Positions 46,783 through 55,944 are shown, counted from the first letter of the stretch. The stretch: DNA of 64,000 bases from Oceanihabitans sp. 2_MG-2023 (GCF_030547245.1 NZ_JAUOQT010000001.1:310001-374000); one strand, 5' to 3'. Made by a program: numbers and translations. The notes: generated by a model not told the origin, from the sequence alone.

Positions 46783-47664
46783 TTAAATTAATTGAATGGA
46801 ACTACTTCCTATTAAAGTTGCATTTTGAAATACATCTATATTATAAATCCCAGGGTTTAGTTTTTCTTTGTTTTTAATACTTATTTTTAGGCAAGCAGTA
46901 ATTTGTTCCGAAATGTTTTTTATAGTTGTTTTTCCGCTATATCTAATTTTTAATCCTTCATGGTTTAAAATCCCTCTTTCGGACACAATTTGATCTTTAG
47001 CGTCTAAAATCTGAACATAAATATTTTTATTTCCTTTATCTGCTGCTGTATTACCATCGAGTACGACACATACTTCAAATTGATCTACTTCACTTAATTT
47101 ATGGGTTTCGTAAACTTTAGAGTAGCGAATTGTTAACGCCTTCACTTTTATATTATTCGCTTTAAGCTTTCCTGTTTTGTTAATAATAGTATTTAACTTT
47201 TCATTTTTTTTGAATAAACTAGCTATTTCTAGTTTTTGATTTTCAAATTGTTTTGAAACAGAGTCTACCTTTAAATTTAATATTTTATTATCGCGAACAA
47301 GGGAATCGATTTGGTCAAAAATAACTTCTCTCTCGTTTTTAAGAGTGTTTATTTGACTTCTGTATTTAGATATTAATGATAAATTGGTTTTCTTTTCTTC
47401 TATATCACTTAAAATAGTTTCCACCTTAGATTTAGATACTTCTAATTTTGTTTTTACAAATTCGTTTTCAATAGAAACATCATTATAAAGTGAAATCATT
47501 TCCGTTAATTCATGCTGTACAAGTTTTGTTTCTTGTGCTAAAAATTCTTTTTGATTTTTAAATGAATTAAAACTGGAAATACTATAAGATCCTAAAATAG
47601 CAATTGCTATTACCAATGTACCAATAATTAATCTGTAGTTAAAAGTTTGAGGGAAAACTAGCAT
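46783..47664 (-). CDS. Membrane-anchored coiled-coil protein, unknown function
   Basis: 293 residues: one N-terminal membrane helix (about 12-32), a long heptad-rich coiled coil (about 35-170) and a C-terminal beta-rich domain (about 175-293) with VCVVLDGNTAADKGNKNIYVQI and NPGIYNIDVFQNATLIGSS. Such proteins are sometimes labelled chromosome-partitioning in databases, but no Walker ATPase motif is present. The topology suggests a short cytoplasmic start and a periplasmic coil and beta domain. It diverges from comF, and terminator 46731-46762 follows. Confidence 0.8.
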   Translation of the reverse strand: MLVFPQTFNYRLIIGTLVIAIAILGSYSISSFNSFKNQKEFLAQETKLVQHELTEMISLYNDVSIENEFVKTKLEVSKSKVETILSDIEEKKTNLSLISKYRSQINTLKNEREVIFDQIDSLVRDNKILNLKVDSVSKQFENQKLEIASLFKKNEKLNTIINKTGKLKANNIKVKALTIRYSKVYETHKLSEVDQFEVCVVLDGNTAADKGNKNIYVQILDAKDQIVSERGILNHEGLKIRYSGKTTIKNISEQITACLKISIKNKEKLNPGIYNIDVFQNATLIGSSSIQLI

Positions 47665-47795
47665 ATTATTTATTTTACAAATACTAAGCTAAATATTTAG
47701 TTTAATATATTTTATTTTAATCGTTAAAGTATCTAAAATAATTGTTGAAGCAATTTCTTTAGTCTTTTAGTATTAATTTTTGTAAGTTTAATATT

Positions 47796-48473
47796 ATGTT
47801 TAAAGCGGTTCTTGATTTATTTTTTCCAAAAGTATGTTATGCTTGTTATATGCATTTACAAGATTCTGAAATGTATGTTTGCACTTCCTGTAGACATAAT
47901 TTACCAATTACTAATTATCATTTTAATGCAAACAATACTGTTGAAAAAATATTTTATGGACGTGCAAAAGTAGAACAAGCAACTGCTTTACTTCGCTATG
48001 AAAAAAAAGGTATTGTACAACAGCTAATTCACAATTTAAAATATAGAGGTCATGAAGAAATAGGTGTATTTTTAGGCCAATGGCTTAGTAACGAATTAAA
48101 GGATATACCTGCATACAAGAATGTAGATGTCGTTATTCCTGTTCCTTTGCATAAAAAGAAACTAAAAAAAAGAGGATATAATCAGGTAGCAAAATTTGGT
48201 CAAGAAATGGCTAAAGGTTTACAAATAGAATATAATGACTCCTCTTTAATAAAAATAACAAATACTAAATCTCAAGTAACCAAAAAACGATTTGCGCGTT
48301 GGCAAACAAATCATGAACTCTTTGCTATAGAAAATATCGCACTAATAGAAAACAAACATATTTTGCTTGTAGATGATATTATTACAACGGGAGCAACCTT
48401 AGAATCCTGTATACAAGTGTTAAATAGAGCTAAAAATGTTAAAATAAGCATAGCAAGTATAGCAATCGTGTAA
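47796..48473 (+). CDS. comF: ComF family phosphoribosyltransferase-like protein
   Basis: 225 residues. N-terminal zinc-finger-like Cys pattern (CYACYMHLQ then CTSC), followed by a PRTase fold with the PRPP loop ILLVDDIITTGAT (about 188-200) and PLHKKKLKKRGYNQ (about 117-130), both diagnostic of ComF. In naturally competent bacteria ComF helps DNA uptake in the cytoplasm; in Bacteroidota the role is unproven. It lies 46 bp before the Ig-like lipoprotein gene on the same strand. Confidence 0.93.
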   Translation: MFKAVLDLFFPKVCYACYMHLQDSEMYVCTSCRHNLPITNYHFNANNTVEKIFYGRAKVEQATALLRYEKKGIVQQLIHNLKYRGHEEIGVFLGQWLSNELKDIPAYKNVDVVIPVPLHKKKLKKRGYNQVAKFGQEMAKGLQIEYNDSSLIKITNTKSQVTKKRFARWQTNHELFAIENIALIENKHILLVDDIITTGATLESCIQVLNRAKNVKISIASIAIV

Positions 48474-48519
48474 TAGCTATTTTGTTAATGGTAAATATGT
48501 TGTTACTTTGTACAAAATC

Positions 48520-50142
48520 ATGAAATTTATAATGCGTAAAAAGCTTTCCAATTTAATTTTTAGTATAACAATAGGTTTAATTATAATTAGTTGTGCTAAC
48601 AGAGGAAACCCTTCTGGAGGGCCTAAAGATATTACTCCTCCAAAAATAGTTAAATCTACTCCAGAAAATTATGTTACAAATTTTAATGGAAAAGAAATTA
48701 AAATTTATTTTGATGAGTATGTAAAAATTAAAAACCTGTCTAAACAGCTTATTATTTCTCCACCAATGGATCCTGCCCCAGAAGTAACTCCTCTTGGTAC
48801 AGCAAGCAAATACATTACTATTAAAATTAATGACACTTTATTAGAAAACACAACGTATGCCTTTAACTTTGGAAATAGCATAACAGATAACAACGAAGAA
48901 AACCCGTATTCGTATTATAAATATATATTATCTACTGGAAGTTATATTGATTCGCTTTCGGTTAAAGGTGAAATTTTAGATGCTGCTTTACGTAAACCTG
49001 AAGATTTTGTATCTGTACGTTTATATGAAATAGACAGTACTTTTAATGATTCTATAGTTTATAATAAACTACCTAAATACGTAACAAACACTTTAGATAG
49101 CACTACTACTTTTAGTATAGACAACATTAAAGCTGGAAAGTATATGCTTGTTGCTTTAAAAGACACTAATGAAGACAATAAATTTCAACAATTAACAGAT
49201 AAGATCGGCTTTGTAAAAGACTATATTACAGTACCTACAGACACTACATTTACTATAAAATTATTTAAAGAAGAACCAGATTTTACTGTCATTAGACCAC
49301 GATTAGTGGCTGGTGAAAAAATAGCTTTTGGTTATCAAGGAGATTATAAAAACACAGAAATTAAAATTACTTCTGTTGTACCTGAAGATTTTAAATATAC
49401 CATTACAAAAGACCCTAAAACAGATTCATTAAATTATTGGTACACTCCTAGATTTAAGGACACAGACTCTTTACTTTTTACAGTGAAAAACAAAAAATAC
49501 ACAGAAAATTTTACAGTAAAAATAAGCGAACAACCAAAAGACACTTTAATAATTGGGGCACTTTCAAAAGGAAGCATAAATTTTGAGGATGACTTTAAGA
49601 TTACTGCAAACACACCACTTATTGAATTTGATGAAAAAAAACTTACTATTTTAGATAAAGACTCTATTAAAATAGCATACAAAACAACATTAGATACACT
49701 CGCAAATACCTACGCTTTAGCTTTTGATAAAACGGAAGACAACAAATATAGTATACAAATTCTACCAGAAGCATTTACCGATTTTTTCAACAATAAAAAT
49801 GATACGTTAAACTACAAGGTAAACACAAAAAACTTTGCAGATTATGGAAATGTGAGAGTAACCTTATATAATGCGAAATACCCAATAATAGCGCAACTAA
49901 CAAACGATAAAGGCGAAGTGAAATTTGAAGTATATAGCACAAAACCAGAACCTTTAGATTTTAGATATTTAGATCCTGCTAAATATTATTTACGAGTAGT
50001 TTTTGACGCAAATAAAAATAAAAAATACGACTCTGGTAACTATCTAAAAAAGCAACAAGCGGAACGTATTAGTCATTTTAACGAAGTTATTGAAGTTCGC
50101 GCTAATTGGGATCCAATAATAGATTTTACACTTTTAGATTAA
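48520..50142 (+). CDS. Lipoprotein with N-terminal Ig-like (Big_5/SbsA-type) domain
   Basis: 540 residues from the ATG at 48520; a second ATG at 48532 is equally good and an upstream TTG at 48508 is unlikely. The lipoprotein signal ends LIIISC, followed by ANRGNPSGGPKD. Residues about 35-130 are a bacterial Ig-like domain (DITPPKIVKSTPEN, FDEYVKIKNLSKQL). The remainder is a series of beta domains, some resembling carbohydrate-binding or CnaB-like folds (AGKYMLVALKDTNEDNKFQ and KYYLRVVFDANKNKKYDSG, each with an Asp/Asn calcium-type loop). It is surface or periplasmic, role unknown. Its 3' end overlaps the convergent amidase by 17 bp. Confidence 0.88.
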   Translation: MKFIMRKKLSNLIFSITIGLIIISCANRGNPSGGPKDITPPKIVKSTPENYVTNFNGKEIKIYFDEYVKIKNLSKQLIISPPMDPAPEVTPLGTASKYITIKINDTLLENTTYAFNFGNSITDNNEENPYSYYKYILSTGSYIDSLSVKGEILDAALRKPEDFVSVRLYEIDSTFNDSIVYNKLPKYVTNTLDSTTTFSIDNIKAGKYMLVALKDTNEDNKFQQLTDKIGFVKDYITVPTDTTFTIKLFKEEPDFTVIRPRLVAGEKIAFGYQGDYKNTEIKITSVVPEDFKYTITKDPKTDSLNYWYTPRFKDTDSLLFTVKNKKYTENFTVKISEQPKDTLIIGALSKGSINFEDDFKITANTPLIEFDEKKLTILDKDSIKIAYKTTLDTLANTYALAFDKTEDNKYSIQILPEAFTDFFNNKNDTLNYKVNTKNFADYGNVRVTLYNAKYPIIAQLTNDKGEVKFEVYSTKPEPLDFRYLDPAKYYLRVVFDANKNKKYDSGNYLKKQQAERISHFNEVIEVRANWDPIIDFTLLD

Positions 50143-50908
50143 AATGATCTTTATCTCCTAAAAACTGTAATTTATCTCTATGCTTTTTAATGTGATTTTT
50201 ATCTAGAGTTACAACTTCAGTCTGCTCCATTCCTAAAACGATATTAGAGACTTTTTCTCCTAGCACATTATACACTGCTGAACTACCAGAGTATTCATAC
50301 CTATTAATATCGAAACCAACTCTATTTACACCAACACAATACGTCATATTTTCAATTGCTCTAGCTTTTAGTAAAGCATCCCAAGCTGTAATTCTTGGTT
50401 TTGGCCAATTCGCAACATATAATAATAAATCATAATTTTCGGTGTTTCTAGCCCAAACTGGGAAACGCAAATCGTAACAAATTAAAGGACAAATTTTCCA
50501 ACCTTTATAATCTACTATTACTTTTATATTTCCAGCTTGATATACTTTATCTTCGCCAGCAAGTGTAAATGTATGTCGTTTATCATATATTATTACTTTA
50601 GCATCAGGCTGCACAAATAAAAGTCGATTATAGTATTTATTCTCTTCTGCTATAATAAGACTTCCAACAATAGCAGTATTATTTGTTTTTGCCATTTCTA
50701 ACATCCAACTTACCGATTCTCCTTGCATTGTTTCTGCATAAGTAGATGCATGCATTGTAAAGCCTGTAGTAAACATTTCTGGAAGGATAATAAGATCAAC
50801 TTGCGTTTCTAAAGCTTTTATTTTATTAGTAAAATGCAATCTGTTTTCTTTTGGGTTTTCCCAAATTAAATCCGACTGAACTAGTGCTATTTTTAGTTTT
50901 TCTTGCAT
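50126..50908 (-). CDS. Nitrilase-family omega-amidase (YafV type)
   Basis: 260 residues with the nitrilase triad Glu44 (LPEMFTTGF), Lys110 (YDKRHTF) and Cys144 (ICYDLRFPVWARN). MFTTGFT after the Glu and CYDLRFPVW after the Cys are typical of YafV/Nit2, which hydrolyse 2-oxoglutaramate or 2-oxosuccinamate. A matching transaminase is at 51785-52927 on the same strand. It overlaps the Ig-like lipoprotein gene tail-to-tail by 17 bp. Confidence 0.9.
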   Translation of the reverse strand: MQEKLKIALVQSDLIWENPKENRLHFTNKIKALETQVDLIILPEMFTTGFTMHASTYAETMQGESVSWMLEMAKTNNTAIVGSLIIAEENKYYNRLLFVQPDAKVIIYDKRHTFTLAGEDKVYQAGNIKVIVDYKGWKICPLICYDLRFPVWARNTENYDLLLYVANWPKPRITAWDALLKARAIENMTYCVGVNRVGFDINRYEYSGSSAVYNVLGEKVSNIVLGMEQTEVVTLDKNHIKKHRDKLQFLGDKDHFNLKV

Positions 50909-50945
50909 ACCTTAAAAGTACTTCATTTTTACTAATTTTAAAATT

Positions 50946-51097
50946 ATGAATGTAACTTTTACAAGATGTACTACAAAGCATTTGAGTTTGATATCACAAA
51001 TATCAAGAAAGACATTTATTGATGCTTTTAAAAAGACAACAATCCGGAAGACTTTAAAAACTATTTAGATTTAGCTTTTAGTAAAAAACAGATGTGA
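50946..51097 (+). pseudogene. Frameshifted fragment of a GNAT acetyltransferase
   Basis: From the ATG at 50946 the frame reads MNVTFTRCTTKHLSL, ISQISRKTFIDAFKK, then shifts. One extra A in the A5 run at 51030-51034 would restore DNNPEDFKNYLDLAFSKKQM followed by TGA (51095-51097). The pattern SRKTFIDAF-x-DN-PE is the N-terminal third of PaiA-like GNAT enzymes, usually about 165-170 residues, of which only about 50 remain. The catalytic acetyl-CoA loop is gone. The bases after the stop run straight into the next terminator. Confidence 0.65.
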
Positions 51098-51106
51098 TTC
51101 GAATTA

Positions 51107-51148
51107 AAAAAACCCAGACATATCTTTTTACCTTATACATCTGGGTTT
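51107..51148 (-). terminator. Terminator of the coiled-coil secreted gene
   Basis: AAACCCAGA pairs with TCTGGGTTT around a long AU loop, followed on the minus strand by a T-run; 22 bp past the stop at 51171. Confidence 0.7.
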
Positions 51149-51170
51149 GAATTTTGTTCGCTATTTTAAA

Positions 51171-51725
51171 TTAAATCTTTCTTAATTTTTTATCCGCTTT
51201 ATCAATATCCTTATGAAGATCATCTAGTTTTTTAAGCCATTTTGTTTCCTCTTGAGGAGAAAGTTTTCCTTTATATTTAAGTTTGTCGTATTTTTTTTGA
51301 GCACTTTCTAATTTCTTATTTGCACTATCAAAAGATTTTTGAGCTTTTTCTTTTTTCTTTAAAGCCTTTTCTGCTTGTTTTTGTTTCTTTTCGGCCTTTT
51401 TTAATTCTTTTTCATTCTTTTTTAGCTCTTTTTCTCGTTTTTCTTCTTCTTTTTGAGCTTTTTTGATTTTCTCTTCTTTTGCTTCTTTTTCAGCTTTATC
51501 TGCTTTTTCTATTGCTTTTTTAGCGGCTTCTTCGACACGTATTCCAGCAGCAGCAGCATTAATTTCTTGAATAATTTCTTCACTTAATGTATTCGTAACA
51601 TCTTTACCTCCTGCATAAATTTCATCTCCTTTAACGGTATATGCTTGTTCGTTAATTTTTACTTCTTGAGCAGTAATAGAAATGCTTATACTGAATAGGA
51701 ATACTAATGCTAATATTTTTTTCAT
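51171..51725 (-). CDS. Secreted Lys/Glu-rich coiled-coil protein
   Basis: 184 residues. Signal peptide 1-19 (SITAQ), a short globular stretch about 20-60 (INEQAYTVKGDEIYAGGKDV), then a continuous charged coiled coil made of KA/EK repeats (about 65-184). No catalytic residues. It is periplasmic, perhaps a structural or stress protein. It lies between the omega-amidase and the transaminase genes on their strand. The composition is extreme, but the reading frame, start and terminator are clean. Confidence 0.78.
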   Translation of the reverse strand: MKKILALVFLFSISISITAQEVKINEQAYTVKGDEIYAGGKDVTNTLSEEIIQEINAAAAGIRVEEAAKKAIEKADKAEKEAKEEKIKKAQKEEEKREKELKKNEKELKKAEKKQKQAEKALKKKEKAQKSFDSANKKLESAQKKYDKLKYKGKLSPQEETKWLKKLDDLHKDIDKADKKLRKI

Positions 51726-51755
51726 GGTTTTATTTTATTATTTAATTTAGGATTG

Positions 51756-51763
51756 CAAAGATA
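51756..51763 (-). promoter_or_regulatory. Possible -7 box for the coiled-coil gene
   Basis: TATCTTTG on the minus strand, 30 bp before the ATG at 51725, in the 59-bp gap after the transaminase gene; no clear TTG upstream. Confidence 0.35.
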
Positions 51764-51784
51764 TTGCCAAATTAAACAGAATTT

Positions 51785-52927
51785 CTAAATTTTATTTAAA
51801 ATTGCTGCAGCTTGCTTTAAAGTATCCTTTGTTTTTGCGAAACAAAAACGCAAAACTTTATCATCTTTATTATTATCGTTAAAAACCGATAATGGAATTG
51901 AGGCTAGACCATTTTCAACCGTTAAGCGTTTCGCAAAATCGATATCATATTCACTAGTAATTTCAGAAAAATCTAAAACCTGAAAATAGGTTCCTTTCGC
52001 TGGTTTATATTTAAACCGAGAATCTTTTATACAACTTAAAAACAAATCTCGCTTTTCTTGAAAAAAACTAGAAAGCTCTAAATAATTATTTGGTTCTTTT
52101 AAATAATCTGCCAAACCTTTTTGCATCGGATGATTTACCGAAAACACATTAAACTGATGCACTTTTCTAAACTCAGCCATAAGTTCTTTAGGTGCGCAAC
52201 AATATCCCATTTTCCAACCCGTATTATGAAAGGTTTTCCCAAAGGAAGCAGTTATAAAACTTCTAGCTTTTAAAGCTGGAAATAAACATACACTTTGGTG
52301 TTTTTCTTCATCAAAAATAATGTGTTCATACACTTCATCACTCAATACTATAATATTGGTGTCTTTAGTTAATTCTTGAAGTTGTAACAAATCGGCTTCA
52401 GCAAGAACACTTCCACTAGGATTATGTGGTGTATTAATAATAATCATTTTAGTTTTACTAGTAATTTGCTCCTTTACAGTATTCCAATCTATTTTATAAT
52501 TGGGTGCATTTAATTGTATTGAAATAGTTTTTGCTCCTTGCAATTCGATTGCAGGTTGATAACAATCGTAAGCTGGTTTAAAAATAATAACTTCGTCTTC
52601 AGGCTTAATAAAAGCCGAAATTATGGTAAAAATTGCCTGTGTTGCTCCAGCAGTAACCGTTATTTCTGTTTCTGGATGATAGCTTGAATTGTAAAGCAAA
52701 GCAAACTTATTTGCAATGGCTTTAGTTAACTCTAAATTTCCTGGCATTGGTGCATATTGATTGTAACCAGAACGCATCGCTTGATTAACAAAATCCATTA
52801 ATTGTGGATCACTATGAAAGTTTGGAAATCCTTGCGATAAATTAATAGCGCCATGTTGGTTTGCTAAAGCACTCATTACCGTAAAAATAGTAGTACCAAC
52901 ATTAGGGAGCTTAGATATATGTTTCAT
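51785..52927 (-). CDS. PLP-dependent methionine/glutamine-type aminotransferase (YbdL-like)
   Basis: Fold-type I aminotransferase of 380 residues: start ISKLPNVGTTIFTVMSALA with NLSQGFPNF, the substrate-side TPHNPSG, the PLP contacts SDEVYEHIIFD, and the Schiff-base Lys in TASFGKTFHNTGWKMGY. These fit the YbdL/kynurenine aminotransferase group that uses methionine, glutamine or aromatic amino acids with 2-oxo acids. With the nearby YafV-type amidase it can drive transamination with glutamine, since the amidase removes the 2-oxoglutaramate formed. Confidence 0.93.
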   Translation of the reverse strand: MKHISKLPNVGTTIFTVMSALANQHGAINLSQGFPNFHSDPQLMDFVNQAMRSGYNQYAPMPGNLELTKAIANKFALLYNSSYHPETEITVTAGATQAIFTIISAFIKPEDEVIIFKPAYDCYQPAIELQGAKTISIQLNAPNYKIDWNTVKEQITSKTKMIIINTPHNPSGSVLAEADLLQLQELTKDTNIIVLSDEVYEHIIFDEEKHQSVCLFPALKARSFITASFGKTFHNTGWKMGYCCAPKELMAEFRKVHQFNVFSVNHPMQKGLADYLKEPNNYLELSSFFQEKRDLFLSCIKDSRFKYKPAKGTYFQVLDFSEITSEYDIDFAKRLTVENGLASIPLSVFNDNNKDDKVLRFCFAKTKDTLKQAAAILNKI

Positions 52928-52998
52928 AAGGATAAAGATAGTTAGTTTAAGCTATATTATTTTTAAGATTTAACAACTTTTTACTCCTTGGTTTTTTA

Positions 52999-53006
52999 TC
53001 TTTGGA
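52999..53006 (+). promoter_or_regulatory. -7 box for the S46 peptidase gene
   Basis: TATCTTTG matches TAnnTTTG, 21 bp before the ATG at 53028. The -33 region is a T-run without a clear TTG. Confidence 0.45.
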
Positions 53007-53027
53007 AGCATTCAAAAAACTATACAT

Positions 53028-55124
53028 ATGAAATTTTTTAAATTCTTATTACTTTTTATTACGCTGAATATTTCGGCACAACAAGGTGGTATGTGGATTC
53101 CTTCGTTATTAGAAGGTATGAACGAAACCGAAATGACAAATCTTGGTAGCAAGCTTACAGCACAAGATATTTACGATGTAAACAACTCTAGTCTTAAAGA
53201 TGCTATTGGTCATTTTAATGGTGGTTGTACAAGCGAAGTTATTAGTGATAAAGGTTTAATTTTAACAAATCATCATTGTGGTTTTAGTCAAATACAATCG
53301 CATTCTTCTTTAGAAAACGACTATTTAAAAGATGGCTTTTGGGCTATGTCTTTAGAAGAAGAATTACCTAACGAAGGTTTATTCATCGAGTTTATTGTTA
53401 GCATTACAGACATTACAGAAGAAGTACTTGCTGTGGTTAATGAGAACTTAACCGAAAAAGAAAAACAATCGGTTATCGACAAAAACAGTAATGGTTTAAT
53501 GAAAAATTGGCCTAGAGAAGCTTGGCAAGATGTAAAAGTGAAATCTTTTTACAATGGGAACCAATACTTTTTATTTGTTACCGAACGTTTTGAAGATATT
53601 CGTTTGGTTGGTGCTCCTCCGTCAAGTATAGGTAAATTTGGAAGCGATACAGACAATTGGGTTTTCCCAAGACATACGGGAGATTTTTCTATGTTTCGTA
53701 TTTATGCAGATGCAAATAATAGACCTGCTAAATATAGTAAAGACAATAAACCCTACAAACCAAAACATTTTTTACCAGTTTCTTTAGATGGCGTTGCCGA
53801 AGGAGATTTCACCATGGTATTTGGTTTTCCTGGAACAACCAATGAATATTTACCCGCTGTAGCAATAGAGCATATTACCGAAGAATTTAACCCTACTAAT
53901 ATTGCAATTCGCGAAGCCGCTCTAAAAGTTATTGATGCTAAAATGAAAACTAATGATGCCGTTAGAATTAAATATGCATCTAAACAGGCACGTATTGCAA
54001 ATGCTTGGAAAAAATGGATAGGTGAAAATTTAGGTATTGAAAAAAGTGATGCTGTTGCAAAACGTCGAGCTTTTGAAGCTACTTTTACCAAAGCATTAAA
54101 CGAAAAAGATCTTAATGACAAATACGGAAATATTTTACCTCAGTTTGATAAACTATATAGTGACTTTGGACCAATAAATATTAAAAGAAGAAACTTTATT
54201 GAAGTATTTTTAGTAACCAATGAGTTAATGCAAATGACCTTTAGAGCATACCAAATGGAAGAAGCTATTACTGCGAATCCAGAAATTTTCGATAAAGCGA
54301 AAGCGCGTTTATCGGGTACTTTAAAAAGCATCCATAAAAATTATGATGTAGATGTAGACAAAGGAGTATTTAGTAATGTCATGCCTTTTTACAACAAAAA
54401 TGTAGATGCTTCTATTTATGACAAAACTGCTTTTACTAATCTAGAAGATGCTTTAAAGCTTTTAGATGGTGACGCTAAAGATGTACTTAAAAAGCTAAAC
54501 AAAGATGCTGCATACCAGTATGCAAAGCCTATGATTGCAGAGTTTTACAATACTATTAATAAAGAATTTGAAGAAAAAAACCAACCAATAACAGCTTTAC
54601 AAACGAAGTACATGACTGCTTTAATGAAAGCATTACCAGAAGCTCGTTATTTTCCGGACGCAAATAGTACGCTTCGTGTAACTTACGGACAAGTTCGAGG
54701 TTACTCGCCTAGAGATGCTGTTTATTACAACCCTGTAAGCTATTTAGATGGTGTTGTAGAAAAATATGTTCCAGGAGATTATGAGTTTGATGTTCCAGAA
54801 AAACTATTAGAATTACATAAAAACAAAGATTACGGACAATATGCAGATAGCAACGGAAAAGTACCTGTTTGCTTCTTAGGAACCAACCACACTACTGGAG
54901 GAAACTCTGGAAGCCCTGCTATTGATGCACATGGAAACCTTGTTGGTTTAAACTTTGATCGTGTTTGGGAAGGTACCATGAGTGACATGAATTACGATCC
55001 AGAAATTTGCCGAAACATTATGGTAGATTTACGTTATGTACTTTTTATAGTAGATAAATATGCAGGAGCTACACACCTAATTGACGAAATGCAATTAGTG
55101 CATCCTAAAACAGATAAGCAATAA
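53028..55124 (+). CDS. S46 family dipeptidyl peptidase, DPP11-like
   Basis: Periplasmic serine exopeptidase of 698 residues, restricted mainly to Bacteroidota and Gammaproteobacteria. Signal peptide 1-17 (ISAQ). The catalytic His lies in TNHHCGF (81-84), the Asp in SMFRIYADAN, and the Ser627 nucleophile in GGNSGSP. Eighteen residues after the Ser, Arg645 (LNFDRVWEG) matches Arg673 of Porphyromonas DPP11; DPP7 has Gly there. It should therefore release dipeptides with Asp or Glu at P1. Single-gene unit closed by the terminator at 55154. Confidence 0.95.
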   Translation: MKFFKFLLLFITLNISAQQGGMWIPSLLEGMNETEMTNLGSKLTAQDIYDVNNSSLKDAIGHFNGGCTSEVISDKGLILTNHHCGFSQIQSHSSLENDYLKDGFWAMSLEEELPNEGLFIEFIVSITDITEEVLAVVNENLTEKEKQSVIDKNSNGLMKNWPREAWQDVKVKSFYNGNQYFLFVTERFEDIRLVGAPPSSIGKFGSDTDNWVFPRHTGDFSMFRIYADANNRPAKYSKDNKPYKPKHFLPVSLDGVAEGDFTMVFGFPGTTNEYLPAVAIEHITEEFNPTNIAIREAALKVIDAKMKTNDAVRIKYASKQARIANAWKKWIGENLGIEKSDAVAKRRAFEATFTKALNEKDLNDKYGNILPQFDKLYSDFGPINIKRRNFIEVFLVTNELMQMTFRAYQMEEAITANPEIFDKAKARLSGTLKSIHKNYDVDVDKGVFSNVMPFYNKNVDASIYDKTAFTNLEDALKLLDGDAKDVLKKLNKDAAYQYAKPMIAEFYNTINKEFEEKNQPITALQTKYMTALMKALPEARYFPDANSTLRVTYGQVRGYSPRDAVYYNPVSYLDGVVEKYVPGDYEFDVPEKLLELHKNKDYGQYADSNGKVPVCFLGTNHTTGGNSGSPAIDAHGNLVGLNFDRVWEGTMSDMNYDPEICRNIMVDLRYVLFIVDKYAGATHLIDEMQLVHPKTDKQ

Positions 55125-55153
55125 AATAGTATTCTGTTTACAGTCACAAATAT

Positions 55154-55197
55154 CAGACCTGTCGGTTTTTAAAAAAATCTGACAGGTCTTTTTTTTG
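55154..55197. terminator. Bidirectional terminator between the S46 peptidase and the LytTR regulator
   Basis: AGACCTGTC pairs with GACAGGTCT around an AT-rich inner stem; T-run follows on the plus strand and A-run precedes it. Confidence 0.75.
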
Positions 55198-55199
55198 TT

Positions 55200-55895
55200 T
55201 TAAGAAATATTTAATTTAGATAACAATGCTTGCTTATAGGTTCTTCCAATAGGAATTCTACTTCCTTGCACATAAATTTCATTACCAGAAATTTTATCTA
55301 CATACTTTCTATTTATAATAAACGATTTATGTACTTGTATAAAGGTTTCTTCGGAAAGTTTTTCGTTCCAATTTTTAAGCGAATCTATAAAAGACAACTT
55401 CTTATTTTTAGTAGTAATGGTAACATAATTTCTATCGGATTCTAAATACAAAATATCATGAACTACAATTTTATGAAGCGTTTTATCTACATTTAAAAAC
55501 AAGGCTTCTTGCTTATTTTCTTCAGTAAGATACATTGGCTTATCTACTCTCTCTTTTGCTTTATTAATTGCTTTCAAAAAACGATCAAAGCCAAATGGTT
55601 TTACTAAATAATCTACAATAGTATCTAATTCAAAACTACGAACCGCATAATCTGGATATGCAGTAGTCATAATAATTGCTGGAGGGTTTTTAACCGTTTT
55701 AATAAAATCAATTCCAGAAATATCTGGTAAATTAATATCTAAAAAAACAACATCTACTGCTGTTTTATTTAAAAACATATTCGCCTCTATTGCTGCATTA
55801 AAAGTTCCTTGTAATTCTATATTAGGAAGTTTACTCAAATAATTCTTCAAGATTTTTTGAGCAGGAATTTCGTCTTCTATTATAATACAAGTCAT
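55200..55895 (-). CDS. LytTR-family response regulator
   Basis: 231 residues. Receiver domain about 1-120 with acidic pocket IIIEDE, phospho-acceptor Asp53 (VVFLDINLPDISG), Thr in MTTAYP and Lys in YLVKPFG. LytTR DNA-binding domain about 135-230 (HDILYLESDRNYVTI, then FIQVHKSFIINRKYV). It is phosphorylated by the kinase encoded 119 bp upstream and binds direct repeats near target promoters. The neighbouring thioredoxin operon is a plausible target. Confidence 0.95.
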   Translation of the reverse strand: MTCIIIEDEIPAQKILKNYLSKLPNIELQGTFNAAIEANMFLNKTAVDVVFLDINLPDISGIDFIKTVKNPPAIIMTTAYPDYAVRSFELDTIVDYLVKPFGFDRFLKAINKAKERVDKPMYLTEENKQEALFLNVDKTLHKIVVHDILYLESDRNYVTITTKNKKLSFIDSLKNWNEKLSEETFIQVHKSFIINRKYVDKISGNEIYVQGSRIPIGRTYKQALLSKLNIS

Positions 55896-55944
55896 ATGTT
55901 ATGGGATTACTTTCCTTCTAATGGTATTGTTTTTTTTCTAATTA

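Noticed and set aside
46783-47664. Chromosome-partitioning protein label for the coiled-coil gene
   Set aside because: No ParA/SMC Walker motifs; only a membrane helix, coiled coil and beta domain.
50909-51170. tRNA or small RNA in the gap between amidase and coiled-coil gene
   Set aside because: No cloverleaf or TTCGANTC loop; the DNA is explained by the GNAT fragment and a terminator.
51171-51725. Low-complexity artefact instead of a gene
   Set aside because: A clean signal peptide, a globular start, a possible promoter box and a terminator support a real gene despite the Lys/Glu-rich composition.
53753-54331. Minus-strand frames opposite the S46 peptidase
   Set aside because: Antisense shadows; no leader or promoter.
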